A DNA stretch of 64,000 bases from Streptomyces sp. Z26 (GCF_003665095.1 NZ_RCHV01000002.1:1311501-1375500), one strand, 5' to 3'; counted from the first letter of the stretch, positions 34,801 through 43,185 are shown. A program made the numbers and translations. The notes: generated from the sequence alone by a model not told the origin.

Positions 34801-36438
34801 GCTGTGGACGAGGGCCGACGGGGTGCCGTCCGCGTCGTACTCGAAGGTGATCGTGTGCCCGTTGCGGTCGCTGATCTCCTCCAGCGGTGCGACGCCGTCG
34901 CGCCCGTCCCCCGGCGGCCCGAAGTGGCGTACGAGGCCCGCGTCGTGGTCGGTGACCGTGTAGCCGCCGTCCGGGGTGCGGTCCAGGGGCCAGCGCGCTC
35001 CGGCGGAGGGCAGGACGGGCACGCCGGGCGCCGGGTGGGGGTACGCCAGCAGGCGGCCGTCCTCGGTGACGAACACGACGCCCTCGGCGTCCACCTCCAG
35101 CCGCTGGTCGGCCGTGCTGGACCAGGACGGGCCGAAGGAACGGCCCGCCGCGTAGCCGGACTCGACCCGCCGTACGAACACCAGCGGCAGCGCGCCGGGC
35201 AGGGTCACGTCCGTCTGCGGCAGGTACATCCGGCCGGTCGCCATGTCCACGGGGTCCGAGGGGCCGTTCGACACGGACTCCGGGGCGCGTCCGCTCCCGT
35301 CCGGCCCGTCGGGGTGCTTCCTCAGGCCGAGTCGGCCCGCGCGGGAGCCGGTCTTGAGCAGTCCGGCGCCCTTCGTACCGACCAGCTCGGGCGCCAGCTG
35401 GCCGAGGAAGTCCGCCGGGTCGCCCTGGAACGCCTTGGCCATGTTCTCCGCGGTGCCCTGCGGGTCGCGGGCCATCTGGTACATGCCGTTGGCGGCGGAG
35501 TTGAGGTTCGTCACGTAGTCGGCGGGGTTCATGAGGTTGTGCGGGTCCATCGGGTTGACGCTCCGCGCGAACGCGAGCACCCCCGCGGAGCCCTTGATCG
35601 CGCCGCCCGCGAGGTGGGTGACGTCCAGCGCGTTGATCTCCGCGTCGCTGGCGAACCGCCGGGCCGCCGAGGGTTTCGCCGGTGCCGCGCTCTTCGCGGC
35701 GCGGACCGCGGAACGGGCCCGTTCCGCCGCCTCGTCGCGCTGCCCGCGAGCGGCGGCGAGGATCTCCTGGGCCTCCTCGCGCAGCTTCGGCCCGGGGTCG
35801 CGGAACTCCCCCGGCGGCTTCGGGCGGGTCCCCGGCTCGTCCCCCGCGCGTACGGCGGCGTTGTACGCGTCAGCGGCGGAGTTGTACGTGTCGACCTTCG
35901 CGTGGTGGGCCTTCTCGGCGTCCTCGGACGCGGTCGCGGCGGCCTTCCACTTCGCGAGGGCCTCGCGGGCGCGGCCCTGCGCCCAGTCGACCGTTCCGGC
36001 GAAGTCCTCCAGCGCCTCGGCGGCCTTCTCGCACGCGTCGGCCGCCTCGAACCACTTCTTCGGTTCCGGGTCCAGCCGGTCTCGGAACGCCTCGGCCGCC
36101 TCGCCCTTCCAGTGGCCGGGGTCGAGGCCCTTCAGGCCGTTGCCGACCTTGTCGAAGGCCCGTTGGAAGTCGGCCAGGTGTCGGCCGGTGGAGCGGAGCT
36201 TGCCCGCGCTGCCGAAGACGAGTTCCTTCGGGTCGTCGGTCTGGCCGAGGGACAGTTCCGCGACGTCGGCGCCGAGCCGGTTGGCCGCCGCGTTCTTCGC
36301 GTGGCGTACGGCGTCGGCGCCGTCCTGCCAGCCCACGCCCTCCAGGCCGTCGGCGGCGAGTTCGCCGCCCTCGTCGATGACCTCCCCGGCGAACTCCTTG
36401 CCCTTGTCGACCCAGTCGTCGACCGGCCCCCAGCTCAT
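31837..36438 (-). CDS. Rhs-repeat polymorphic toxin with WXG-like N-terminus and HNH/EndoVII (EHHH) nuclease tip
   Basis: 1533 residues. The N-terminus is helical with W110-K-G112 (DPGHWKGEAAEAFRDR), the WXG pattern of type VII secretion substrates. A hydrophobic, Ala-rich region spans about 270-360. DPVDMATGRMYLPQTDVTLP begins the DUF6531/Rhs shell, followed by many YD repeats (YDxxGRL type) to about residue 1390. The core closes with two DPLGL motifs. The last ~113 residues are a different, AT-rich module: FREAKRDLGIP, IIQDHSAGHQFGEGGVGDQG, RHFNV and the final QHYEY. The D/E-H pair plus two later histidines fit Tox-HNH-EHHH nucleases. Its start overlaps the preceding WXG-like gene (ATGA). 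Confidence 0.9.
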   Translation of the reverse strand: MSWGPVDDWVDKGKEFAGEVIDEGGELAADGLEGVGWQDGADAVRHAKNAAANRLGADVAELSLGQTDDPKELVFGSAGKLRSTGRHLADFQRAFDKVGNGLKGLDPGHWKGEAAEAFRDRLDPEPKKWFEAADACEKAAEALEDFAGTVDWAQGRAREALAKWKAAATASEDAEKAHHAKVDTYNSAADAYNAAVRAGDEPGTRPKPPGEFRDPGPKLREEAQEILAAARGQRDEAAERARSAVRAAKSAAPAKPSAARRFASDAEINALDVTHLAGGAIKGSAGVLAFARSVNPMDPHNLMNPADYVTNLNSAANGMYQMARDPQGTAENMAKAFQGDPADFLGQLAPELVGTKGAGLLKTGSRAGRLGLRKHPDGPDGSGRAPESVSNGPSDPVDMATGRMYLPQTDVTLPGALPLVFVRRVESGYAAGRSFGPSWSSTADQRLEVDAEGVVFVTEDGRLLAYPHPAPGVPVLPSAGARWPLDRTPDGGYTVTDHDAGLVRHFGPPGDGRDGVAPLEEISDRNGHTITFEYDADGTPSALVHSGGYRLDLAVTDGRITALSLDGRELVRYGYTGADLTSVTGSSGLPLRFAYDDEHRVISWTDTNDRRYDYVYDHRDRCVAEGGTDGHVQLRLAYDDTDPETGHRVTTVTTSRGHVYRYVVNDRCQIVAETDPLGAVTRTEWDPYHRVLSRTDPLGRTVRLGYDGPGTRPVTLTRPDGRATSATYNDLRLPVTTTAADGTTWRYTYDDRGNRTSATDPLGHRTAYAYDPRGHLTAVTDALGGTTRVRCDAAGLPVEITDPLGAVTTYERDAFGRPVALVDPLGAVTRLEWSVEGRLLSRTEPDGARQRWTYDGEGNRTAHVDANGGVSTYEYTHFDLLTAQTGPDGVRYEFAHDSELRLTRVTDPQGLVWSYAYDPAGRLTSETDFDGRTLTYAYDAAGQLATRTGPSGDTVAYTHDELGRIVRKEADGDVTTFAYDAAGRLLEATGPGTQLVWQRDKLGRARTEFADGRVLTHTYDALGRRTRRVTPSGAVSTFTYDLAGNRTSVTASGHTLDFTHDAAGRETGRRMGDTLTQTQLWDPAGRLTDVTVLGPGSRPVRHRSYAYRADGNLTSVTDDPSGARHFDLDATGRVTGVRAEGWTETYAYDDAGNQTHADWPGGHALPEARGTRTYTGTRVETAGRVRYEHDAAGRVTLRRRTRLSRKPDTWHYTWNADDRLTGVTTPDGTAWRYTYDVLGRRTSKARLGADGETVERVDFTWDGPVLIEQTTTAPDLPHPVTLTWDHDGFTPLTQTERLTDAATQAEIDARFFAIVTDLVGTPTELVDERGGIAWRTRSTLWGHTTWNADATAYTPLRFPGQYHDPETGLHYNLHRHYDPTTARYTTPDPLGLTPSPNPTTYVPNPHTWTDPLGLAPGCGDVPTHKHLASRSEAFREAKRDLGIPSTQHPDEVTRVAMSDKFGTRIVDERGIPIVSREYVFTRADGGKVIIQDHSAGHQFGEGGVGDQGRHFNVRPYDNPRTGKLPGTSQHYEY

Positions 36439-36965
36439 CCGCCGTCACCGCCGGGCCGGAACGACTTCTGCGTACCGTCCGGGTTCGCCCACATCTCGTC
36501 GGTCTCCCGCTGCGCCTCGGCCATGGACTCCGGGCTGAGGTCGGGGCCCTGCGGGCGGAGCACGTCGCCCCAGCCGCGTTCGGCGGCCTCTTCCTGGGAG
36601 AGGCCCGGGTCGGCGGTGGAGTTCACGGAGTTGGCCGCGTACTTGAACGTGCCCTGCCAGTAGCGGTCCTCCGCGTGGAGCATCCCGGCGGACAGGCCGA
36701 GGGCGGCCGCGAGGGTGTTCGCGTCGCGGACGAGGCCGCGTACGCCCCACTCCCAGGTGTCGCAGAAGTCCTCGAAGTCGTCGGCCAGGCCGCCGTGCCC
36801 GGCCTCCTTCTTCGTCAGGGACAGGCCCTCGAAGCCGGAGCCCATGACGGACTCCGTGGCCGAGGCGCCCGACGACCTCAACTCGCCGACGGCCGCGTTC
36901 AGTCCGTCCTCGATCTGGCGCACCGCCTCCCGGCTGACGCTCAGATCGGCGTGCTCCCCGCTCAC
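36435..36965 (-). CDS. WXG100-like / ESX-type partner of the Rhs toxin
   Basis: 176 residues from GTG 36965. A helical hairpin-like N-terminus (VSREAVRQIEDGLNAAVGEL, then FEDFCDTWEWGVRGLVRDAN) resembles WXG100-superfamily proteins, although the turn reads WEWG and not a strict W-x-G. The C-terminal part (about 110-176) is acidic and probably disordered. Its stop overlaps the Rhs start by four bases, so the two are translationally coupled. Small WXG-like proteins encoded before LXG or Rhs toxins act as chaperones or co-secreted partners in type VII secretion, which is the likely role. No secretion-machine gene is present in the window. Confidence 0.78.
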   Translation of the reverse strand: MSGEHADLSVSREAVRQIEDGLNAAVGELRSSGASATESVMGSGFEGLSLTKKEAGHGGLADDFEDFCDTWEWGVRGLVRDANTLAAALGLSAGMLHAEDRYWQGTFKYAANSVNSTADPGLSQEEAAERGWGDVLRPQGPDLSPESMAEAQRETDEMWANPDGTQKSFRPGGDGG

Positions 36966-37102
36966 CCTGCCCCGCCCCGTCCCCGTACGTGTCCCGGCGG
37001 ACCGCCGCCGCTGTCATGAGCACCGTACGACACGGGTACGGAGGGTCACCACGGGCGGTCGCGCGCGGGGCACGGGTAAGGGCGCGGACGGGGAACGGCG
37101 GG

Positions 37103-38134
37103 TCAGCGGCTCGTCGCTGACTGGGCCGTGGAGCCGCGCACGACCAGCTCCGGCTGGAAGACGAACTCCGTACGCGGCACCGGGTTCCCGCCGACCTCCT
37201 CCAGCAGGCCCTGCACCGCCGCGTGCGCCATGGCGCGGACCGGCTGCCGGACGGTGGTCAGGGGCGGGTCGGTGAAGGCGTTGAGCGCGGAGTCGTCGTA
37301 CCCGACGACGGAGACGTCCTCGGGTACGCGCAGCCCGCGCTGCCGCGCCGCCCGTACGACGCCCAGCGCCATCAGGTCGCTGCCGCAGACGACGCCGGTG
37401 CAGCCCGCGTCCAGCAGCGGCCCGGCCGCCGCGTGCCCGCCCTCGACGGTGAACGGCGTGTGCTCCACCGATCCCCGTACGGCCCCGCCGAGTTCACGGA
37501 GCGCGTCCGCGAAGCCCTCCGCCTTGCGGCGGGACGGTACGAAGCGGCTCGGGCCGAGCGCCAGCCCGACGTGGGTGTGGCCGAGGTCGGCCAGGTGCCG
37601 TACGGCCATGCGGGCCGCCGCGCGGTCGTCCGGGGAGACGAAGGGGGCGCTGACCTTCGGGTTGCAGCCGTTGACGAGGACGAACGGGACGCCGCGGGCG
37701 GCGAGCCGGGTGTAGCGGCCGGGGTCGGCGGACAGGTCGGCGTGCAGGCCGGAGAGGAAGATGATGCCGGTGACGCCCCGTTCGACGAGCTGGTCGACCA
37801 GTTCGTCCTCGGTGGCGCCGCCGGGCATCTGCGTGCCGAGGACGGGCGTGTAGCCGTAGCCGCTGAGTGCCTGTTCGATGAGTTGGGCGAAGGCCGGGAA
37901 GATCGGGTTGGTCAACTCCGGGATGACCAGCCCGACGAGGCCCGCGCTGCGCTGCCGCAGCCGTACGGGCCGCTCGTAGCCGAGCACGTCGAGCGCGGCG
38001 AGGACCTTCTGCCGGGTGGCGGCGGCCACGCCCGCCCGGCCGTTGAGCACGCGGCTGACCGTCGCCTCGCTGACCTCGGCCTGGCGGGCGATGTCGGCGA
38101 GGCGGGCGGTGGGCAGCGGCGACGGTGCGGTCAT
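37103..38134 (-). CDS. LacI-family regulator, MalR paralogue, coupled to aglA
   Basis: 343 residues. The LacI helix-turn-helix is ARLADIARQAEVSEATVSRV then LNGRAGVAAATRQKVLAALD. The DNA-reading helix (SEATVSRVLNG) and hinge region (LGYERPVRLRQRSAGLVGL) are the same as in MalR at 43335, and the sugar-binding domain is also close throughout (my impression is above 60% identity). ATG 38134 overlaps the aglA stop (ATGA), so it is translated as the last gene of malEFG-aglA. The near-identical DNA-binding domain suggests it reads the same or a very similar operator, perhaps with different inducer response (inference). Confidence 0.92.
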   Translation of the reverse strand: MTAPSPLPTARLADIARQAEVSEATVSRVLNGRAGVAAATRQKVLAALDVLGYERPVRLRQRSAGLVGLVIPELTNPIFPAFAQLIEQALSGYGYTPVLGTQMPGGATEDELVDQLVERGVTGIIFLSGLHADLSADPGRYTRLAARGVPFVLVNGCNPKVSAPFVSPDDRAAARMAVRHLADLGHTHVGLALGPSRFVPSRRKAEGFADALRELGGAVRGSVEHTPFTVEGGHAAAGPLLDAGCTGVVCGSDLMALGVVRAARQRGLRVPEDVSVVGYDDSALNAFTDPPLTTVRQPVRAMAHAAVQGLLEEVGGNPVPRTEFVFQPELVVRGSTAQSATSR

Positions 38135-39873
38135 CCGGCCGTCCACCAGACGGTGGTGTCGGCGGGTACGGCGACGGTGTCCGTACGGGGTGCGGGCACG
38201 TCGGCGCCGTGCGTCGGCGCGGGGCCGCTGGTGAGGAGCGTCCGCCCGGCGCCGAGGGTGAGTTCGGCGTCCTCGCCGGTGGTGTTGGTGGCGCACACGA
38301 ACGCGCCGCGCCGGAACGCGAGCACCCCCTCGGGTGCGGCCAGCCACTCCACGGCGTCGCCCGCGCCGAGGTCGGGGTGGTCGCGGCGGACGCGGAGCGC
38401 CGCGCGGTACAGCTCCAGCGTGGAGTCCGGGTCGTCCGTCTGCGCCTCGACGCTGTACGCGCCCCACTCCGCGGGCTGCGGCAGCCAGCTGCCGCCCGTG
38501 CCGAAGCCGTACGAGCCGCCGTCCCGGCCCCGGGTCCAGGGCAGGGGTACGCGGCAGCCGTCGCGCAGCCCGTCCTGGCCGTTCGCCTTGAAGAACGACG
38601 GGTCCTGCCGCGCCTCGTCGGGCAGGTCCGTCACCTCGGGGAGGCCCAGCTCCTCGCCCTGGTAGACGTACGCGGAGCCGGGCAGCGCGAGCATCAGCAG
38701 GCTGGCCGCGCGGGCGCGGGCGAGGCCGCCGTCGAGGCGGGTGGCGTGCCGTACGACGTCGTGGTTGGAGAGCACCCAGGTGGTGGCGGCGCGTACGGGG
38801 CGGAGCGAGTCCAACGAGCCGTCGATGACGGCGCGGAGCGCGGTGGCGTCCCAACCGGCCTGGAGGTAGTGGAAGTTGAACGCCTGGTGCAGCTCGTCGG
38901 GCCGCAGGTAGAGGGCCGTACGGGCGGCGCTGGGCGTCCACGCCTCCGCGACACCGATGCGGTCGCCGCCGTACTCCTCCAGGACACGGCGCCAGTCGCG
39001 GTAGATCTCGTGCACGCCGTCCTGGTCGAAGAAGGGCAGCACCTGGTTGCCGAGGAGCTTCAGCTGGCCGCCGTGGCCCATGTCGGGCAGGCCCGCCGCC
39101 TTGACGAGGCCGTGGGCGACGTCGATGCGGAAGCCGTCGACGCCCTTGTCGAGCCAGAAGCGCAGGACGGTGCGGAACTCGTCGCGTACGGCCTCGTTCT
39201 CCCAGTCGAAGTCGGGCTGTTCGGGGGCGAAGAGGTGCAGGTACCAGTCGCCGGGGGTGCCGTCCGGGTCGGTCGTACGGGTCCAGGCGGGGCCGCCGAA
39301 GATGGACTCCCAGTCGTTCGGGGGCTCCTCGCCGTGGGCGCCGCGGCCGGGCCGGAAGTGGTAGCGGGCGCGCAGCGGCGAGCCGGGGCCCTCGCGGAGC
39401 GCCTGCCGGAACCACTCGTGCCGGTCGGAGGAGTGGTTGGGGACGAGGTCGACGATGACGCGCAGGCCGAGGTCGTGGGCGTCGCGGAGGAGGTCCTCGG
39501 CGTCGTCGAGGGTGCCGAACATCGGGTCGACGCGGCGGTAGTCCGCGACGTCGTAGCCGGCGTCGGCCTGCGGGGAGGCGTAGAAGGGGCTCAACCAGAC
39601 GGCGTCGACGCCGAGTTGGGCGAGGTACGGCAGCCGGGCGCGGATGCCGGGGAGGTCGCCCATGCCGTCGCCGTTCCCGTCGGCGAAGGAGCGGGGGTAG
39701 ACCTGGTAGATGACGGCGTCGCGCCACCAGCCCGTACGGTCGCCGGTGCCGCTGACGGGGGCGGTGTCGGCGGCGGCGGCGCGTACGGCGGTGGCCTCCC
39801 GTACGGCGGGGTGCTCGGCGACGTTCTCGGCGGTCTCGGTTCCGGCGGGGGTGGGGGTGTGCTGGGTGGTCAT
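38131..39873 (-). CDS. aglA: alpha-glucosidase of the maltose operon (GH13)
   Basis: 580 residues, no signal peptide, so cytoplasmic. The GH13 oligo-alpha-1,4-glucosidase features are WWRDAVIYQVYPRSFADGNG, GVDAVWLSPFYASP, VDLVPNHSS, nucleophile Asp in DGFRIDVAHG, acid Glu in IGVAEAWTP and the transition-state Asp in LSNHDVVRHATR. It hydrolyses imported maltose and maltodextrins to glucose. The first 45 residues are a non-conserved extension (TPTPAGTETAEN). It is the fourth gene of the mal operon, 49 bp after malG, and its stop overlaps the second LacI gene. Confidence 0.95.
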   Translation of the reverse strand: MTTQHTPTPAGTETAENVAEHPAVREATAVRAAAADTAPVSGTGDRTGWWRDAVIYQVYPRSFADGNGDGMGDLPGIRARLPYLAQLGVDAVWLSPFYASPQADAGYDVADYRRVDPMFGTLDDAEDLLRDAHDLGLRVIVDLVPNHSSDRHEWFRQALREGPGSPLRARYHFRPGRGAHGEEPPNDWESIFGGPAWTRTTDPDGTPGDWYLHLFAPEQPDFDWENEAVRDEFRTVLRFWLDKGVDGFRIDVAHGLVKAAGLPDMGHGGQLKLLGNQVLPFFDQDGVHEIYRDWRRVLEEYGGDRIGVAEAWTPSAARTALYLRPDELHQAFNFHYLQAGWDATALRAVIDGSLDSLRPVRAATTWVLSNHDVVRHATRLDGGLARARAASLLMLALPGSAYVYQGEELGLPEVTDLPDEARQDPSFFKANGQDGLRDGCRVPLPWTRGRDGGSYGFGTGGSWLPQPAEWGAYSVEAQTDDPDSTLELYRAALRVRRDHPDLGAGDAVEWLAAPEGVLAFRRGAFVCATNTTGEDAELTLGAGRTLLTSGPAPTHGADVPAPRTDTVAVPADTTVWWTAG

Positions 39874-39922
39874 GTCTTCCCTGGGGTCGTGGCGTCCGTC
39901 GGCCGGGCTTTCGGGGTGCGGG

Positions 39923-40759
39923 TCAGGACTTGACGGCTCCGGCGGTCATCCCGGAGACGAGGTGGCGCTGTGCGAAGCCGAAGACCACCGCGGCGGGCAC
40001 CGCGATGACGACCGCGGCGGCGGTCATGGAGCCCCAGTCGGCCCCGTAGCGGTTGACGAAGGTCTGGAGGCCGCCCGCGAGGGTGAGGTTCTCCTCGCCG
40101 GTCATGAAGGCCGTCGCGTACGCCACTTCGGCCCACGCGGTGACGAACGTGTAGAAGCCGGTGACGGCCAGTCCCGGCTTCGCCAGCGGCATGATCAGCC
40201 GCCAGAACGTGCCGAACGGGCTGAGCCCGTCGACCCGCCCCGACTCGTCGATGGAGACGGGCACGGTGTCGAAGAAGCCCTTCATCATCCAGGCGCAGAA
40301 CGGCACGGCGACGGTGAGGTACGTGAGGATCAGCCCCACCGGCTGGTTCAGCAGGCCCAGCGTGGCGAGGGTGTTGTAGAGCGGCACGATGAGCACCGCC
40401 ATGGGGAACATCTGGGTGATCAGCAGCACCCACAGCAGCGGCCGCATCCCGGGGAAGCGGAAGCGGCTGAGCGCGTAGCCGGTGGTGGCGGCGATGAAGA
40501 CGCCGATGACGGTGGTGCCGACGACGACCAGCAGCGAGTTGGCGAACCAGTCGAGGAAGTACGTGTCGGCCAGCACGTGGTCGTAGTTGTCGAGGGTGAA
40601 GTCCTTCACCAGCGCGGTGGAGAACGCCTCGCCCTTCGGCTTGAACGACGTCACCAGCAGCCACAGCGGCGGGAACAGCGCGACGGCCGTCCCGACGATC
40701 AGGCCCGCGTGCAGTCCGGCGGAGGCCGCGGCGCTTCTCTTCCGGGTGCGCATCGTCAC
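39923..40759 (-). CDS. malG: maltose/maltodextrin ABC transporter permease MalG
   Basis: 278 residues from GTG 40759, which overlaps the malF stop as GTGA; ATG 40753 is two codons further in. Six transmembrane helices, beginning with AGLHAGLIVGTAVALFPPLW. The EAA loop that contacts the ATPase is about residues 185-205 (SIDESGRVDGLSPFGTFWRL). MalG and MalF form the channel through which MalE-bound maltodextrins enter. No ATPase gene lies here; in Streptomyces the shared MsiK serves such systems. Confidence 0.95.
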   Translation of the reverse strand: MTMRTRKRSAAASAGLHAGLIVGTAVALFPPLWLLVTSFKPKGEAFSTALVKDFTLDNYDHVLADTYFLDWFANSLLVVVGTTVIGVFIAATTGYALSRFRFPGMRPLLWVLLITQMFPMAVLIVPLYNTLATLGLLNQPVGLILTYLTVAVPFCAWMMKGFFDTVPVSIDESGRVDGLSPFGTFWRLIMPLAKPGLAVTGFYTFVTAWAEVAYATAFMTGEENLTLAGGLQTFVNRYGADWGSMTAAAVVIAVPAAVVFGFAQRHLVSGMTAGAVKS

Positions 40760-41799
40760 CACACCTCTCCCTGCTTGCGCAGTGCTCGTCGGTAGATCAG
40801 CGTGAAGAGGGACAGCAGGACGAGGATGAGCACGCCCCACGCGGCCGAAGTGGCGTAGTCCCGGGGGCTGTTCACGAACGACAGCCGATAGGCGTAGGTC
40901 ACGAGGATCTCGGTCTCGTCCCCGGGCCCGCCCTGGGTGAGGAGGTAGATCACCGGGAACATGTTGAACGTCCAGATGGTGCTGAGCAGCACCACGGTGC
41001 CGCTGACCGCGCTGATGCCGGGCAGCGTGATGTGCGTGAAGCGCTGCCAGGGGTTCGCGCCGTCCATCTCGGCGGCCTCGTACAGCTCGTCGGGCACGGC
41101 CTGGAGCGCGCCGAGCATCGCGACGATCATGAACGGGACGCCCAGCCACACGTTCACGACGACGACCGCGACCTTGGCCCACGTCGGGTCGCTCAGCCAG
41201 GGCACGCCGTCGACGCCGCCGCCGTCGAGGACCTCGTTGAGGATGCCGTACTTCTCGTTGAACAGCATCTTCCAGGCGAAGACCGACACGAACGCGGGGA
41301 CGCCCCACGGCACGATCATCGCGACGCGGTAGAAGGAGCGGCCCTTCACCTGCCGGTTGAGCATGTTGGCGAGGGTGAGGCCGAGCAGGAAGGTGACGCT
41401 GACGCAGCCGACGGTCCACAGGGCGGTCCAGCCGAGCCGGTCCCAGAAGACGCTGTCGGAGAGGATCGCGGTGTAGTTGTCGAGGCCGACGAAGTCGTAC
41501 GTCGCCGGGATCTCGTTGACGCCGATGGTGCGGGCGACGTTCGACTCGTCGGCGTCGGTCAGTGACAGGAAGACGCCGCGGCCCAGCGGGTAGCCGATGA
41601 TGAGGCCGATGACCAGCACGACCGGGGCGACCATCGCCCAGGCGTACCAGTGGCGTCGCAGCCGCCGCCCCAGTCGGCCGGGGGGCGCGCCGCGGCGGCC
41701 CTTCGGGTTTCCGTTCTCCGCGCTCCCGCCGCGGCCGCGGCCGGAGCGGTGCGCTCCGTCCGCGGCCGGCTCCGCGGGCCTGCCGGTGTCCACAGCCAT
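40756..41799 (-). CDS. malF: maltose/maltodextrin ABC transporter permease MalF
   Basis: 347 residues. A long basic, Gly-rich cytoplasmic N-terminus (1-48) precedes six transmembrane helices, the first being YAWAMVAPVVLVIGLIIGYP. The EAA loop is ELYEAAEMDGANPWQRFTHI, the match to the ATPase helical domain. It lacks the extra periplasmic loop of the E. coli protein, as usual in Gram-positive MalF. The gene lies 14 bp after malE, and its stop overlaps malG, making a tight malE-F-G unit. Confidence 0.95.
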   Translation of the reverse strand: MAVDTGRPAEPAADGAHRSGRGRGGSAENGNPKGRRGAPPGRLGRRLRRHWYAWAMVAPVVLVIGLIIGYPLGRGVFLSLTDADESNVARTIGVNEIPATYDFVGLDNYTAILSDSVFWDRLGWTALWTVGCVSVTFLLGLTLANMLNRQVKGRSFYRVAMIVPWGVPAFVSVFAWKMLFNEKYGILNEVLDGGGVDGVPWLSDPTWAKVAVVVVNVWLGVPFMIVAMLGALQAVPDELYEAAEMDGANPWQRFTHITLPGISAVSGTVVLLSTIWTFNMFPVIYLLTQGGPGDETEILVTYAYRLSFVNSPRDYATSAAWGVLILVLLSLFTLIYRRALRKQGEVW

Positions 41800-41813
41800 G
41801 GGTGGGCCAGTCC

Positions 41814-43079
41814 CTACTTGTAGTCCTTGAGCAGCTTGCGGAACGCGTCGCCCATCTTCCCGGCGGCTTCCTCGGGCTTCGCGTCGCCGAAGAGGACGGC
41901 GTTCATCTGCACGCGTACGGGCTCGAACAGCGAGTTGGTCTCGGGGATCCAGGGACGCTGGTGGGCCTTGTCGACGGCGGGCTTGAAGAACTGCACCATC
42001 TCGTCGCCCTTGACCGAGGGCTTCTCGTAGACGGAGGCGCGCGTCGGCAGGAGGCTCAGCTCCTTCGTGGTCCGCTCCTGGACCTCGGCGGACGCCATGT
42101 ACTTGGCGAACTCGTACGACGCGTCGAGGTTGCCGGAGCCCGCGTAGACGGAGAGGTTCCAGCCGCCCTGCGGCGCGGCCTGTCCGGCGCTGCCGCCGGG
42201 GACGGGGGCGACGCCGAGGTTGGCCGCGTCCTCGAACTGCTCGCCCTCCAGGGCGCCCGCGAGGTCCCAGGGGCCGTCGACGATCATCGCGGCGTCGCCG
42301 TCCTTGAACGCCTTGAGGCCGTTCTCCTGGCCGTTGTTGGCGTCGCTGGTGGCGGCGCCGGAGTCGACGAGGTCCTTCATCAGGGCGAGCGCGTCGGCGC
42401 CGGGCCCGTCGTCGACGGTGACCTTCTTGGCCTTCACGTCGAGCAGGTCGCCGCCCTCGCCGTAGAGGTAGGGGAGGAACCAGTACGGGTCGTCGCCGCG
42501 GAGGTAGAGGCCGGTGGCGTCGGTGGACTTCTCGATCTTCGCGGCGGCCTTCTTCAGTTCGTCGAAGGTCTTCGGCACCTCGACGCCCGCCTCCTTCAGC
42601 AGCTTCTTGTTGTAGAACAGCCCGAGGGTGTCGGTGACCTGCGGCACGGCGTACGTCTTGCCCTCGAACCGGGCGCTCCCGGCGGGTGCCTTGAGGAAGT
42701 CGTCCGCGCCGTCGAGGGCGGGGGTGCCGTCGAGCGGCGCGAGGTAGCCGAGGTGGGCGAAGTCCGCGACCCAGGCGACCTCGGTCCGCATCACGTCGGG
42801 GGCGCCGGAGTTGCCGCCCGCCGCGTTCTTGAACTTGGCGTTGGCGTCACCGAAGTTGACGTGCACGTACTTGACGTCGACCTCCGGGTACTTCTTCTCG
42901 AAGCCCTCGGCGATCTTCCGGTACGTGCCCTTCTCGGCGTCGTTCGACGTGTCCCAGTAGGTGACGGTGCCGGAGATCTCGCCGTCCGAGCCCTTGCCGT
43001 CACCGCCGTCCCCGCCGCAAGCGGTTGCCGCAAGTGCCAGCCCCGCTATCAGAGCGGTGGCCCCTATGCCACGGCGCAT
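41814..43079 (-). CDS. malE: maltose/maltodextrin-binding lipoprotein MalE
   Basis: 421 residues from ATG 43079, with GGGGAGGA upstream. A short signal peptide ends in a lipobox, LAATAC, with Cys21 as the lipid-anchored first residue, then a Gly/Asp linker. The mature part is a family 1 extracellular solute-binding protein: ISGTVTYWDTSNDAEKGTYR, VTDTLGLFYNKKLLKEAGVE, DGDAAMIVDGPWDLAGALE and ASYEFAKYMASAEVQERTTK. It captures maltose and maltodextrins released by amylase and pullulanase. It is first in the operon, divergent from malR, with a MalR-type operator 86 bp upstream. Confidence 0.95.
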   Translation of the reverse strand: MRRGIGATALIAGLALAATACGGDGGDGKGSDGEISGTVTYWDTSNDAEKGTYRKIAEGFEKKYPEVDVKYVHVNFGDANAKFKNAAGGNSGAPDVMRTEVAWVADFAHLGYLAPLDGTPALDGADDFLKAPAGSARFEGKTYAVPQVTDTLGLFYNKKLLKEAGVEVPKTFDELKKAAAKIEKSTDATGLYLRGDDPYWFLPYLYGEGGDLLDVKAKKVTVDDGPGADALALMKDLVDSGAATSDANNGQENGLKAFKDGDAAMIVDGPWDLAGALEGEQFEDAANLGVAPVPGGSAGQAAPQGGWNLSVYAGSGNLDASYEFAKYMASAEVQERTTKELSLLPTRASVYEKPSVKGDEMVQFFKPAVDKAHQRPWIPETNSLFEPVRVQMNAVLFGDAKPEEAAGKMGDAFRKLLKDYK

Positions 43080-43164
43080 GTCGGTCCTCCCCAGGTGTGG
43101 CCCCGCGCCGTCGCGGCGCCCGGATGCCGAGGAACGTAACAGCGGCACCCCGGTTCCGAAAGAC

Positions 43165-43185
43165 CTTGCGGCAATTTTCTGCAAG
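43165..43185. promoter_or_regulatory. MalR-type operator in the malE-malR intergenic region
   Basis: A 21-bp inverted repeat: CTTGC at 43165-43169 and GCAAG at 43181-43185, with GGCAATTTTCT between them. Read on the minus strand it begins CTTGCAGAAAATTGC, the same block as the site upstream of the pullulanase gene. Confidence 0.8.

Noticed and set aside
32806..36663. 1285-codon plus-strand frame opposite the Rhs gene
   Set aside because: Val/Arg/Gly-rich antisense of YD repeats; the minus-strand frame has the real repeat and domain structure.
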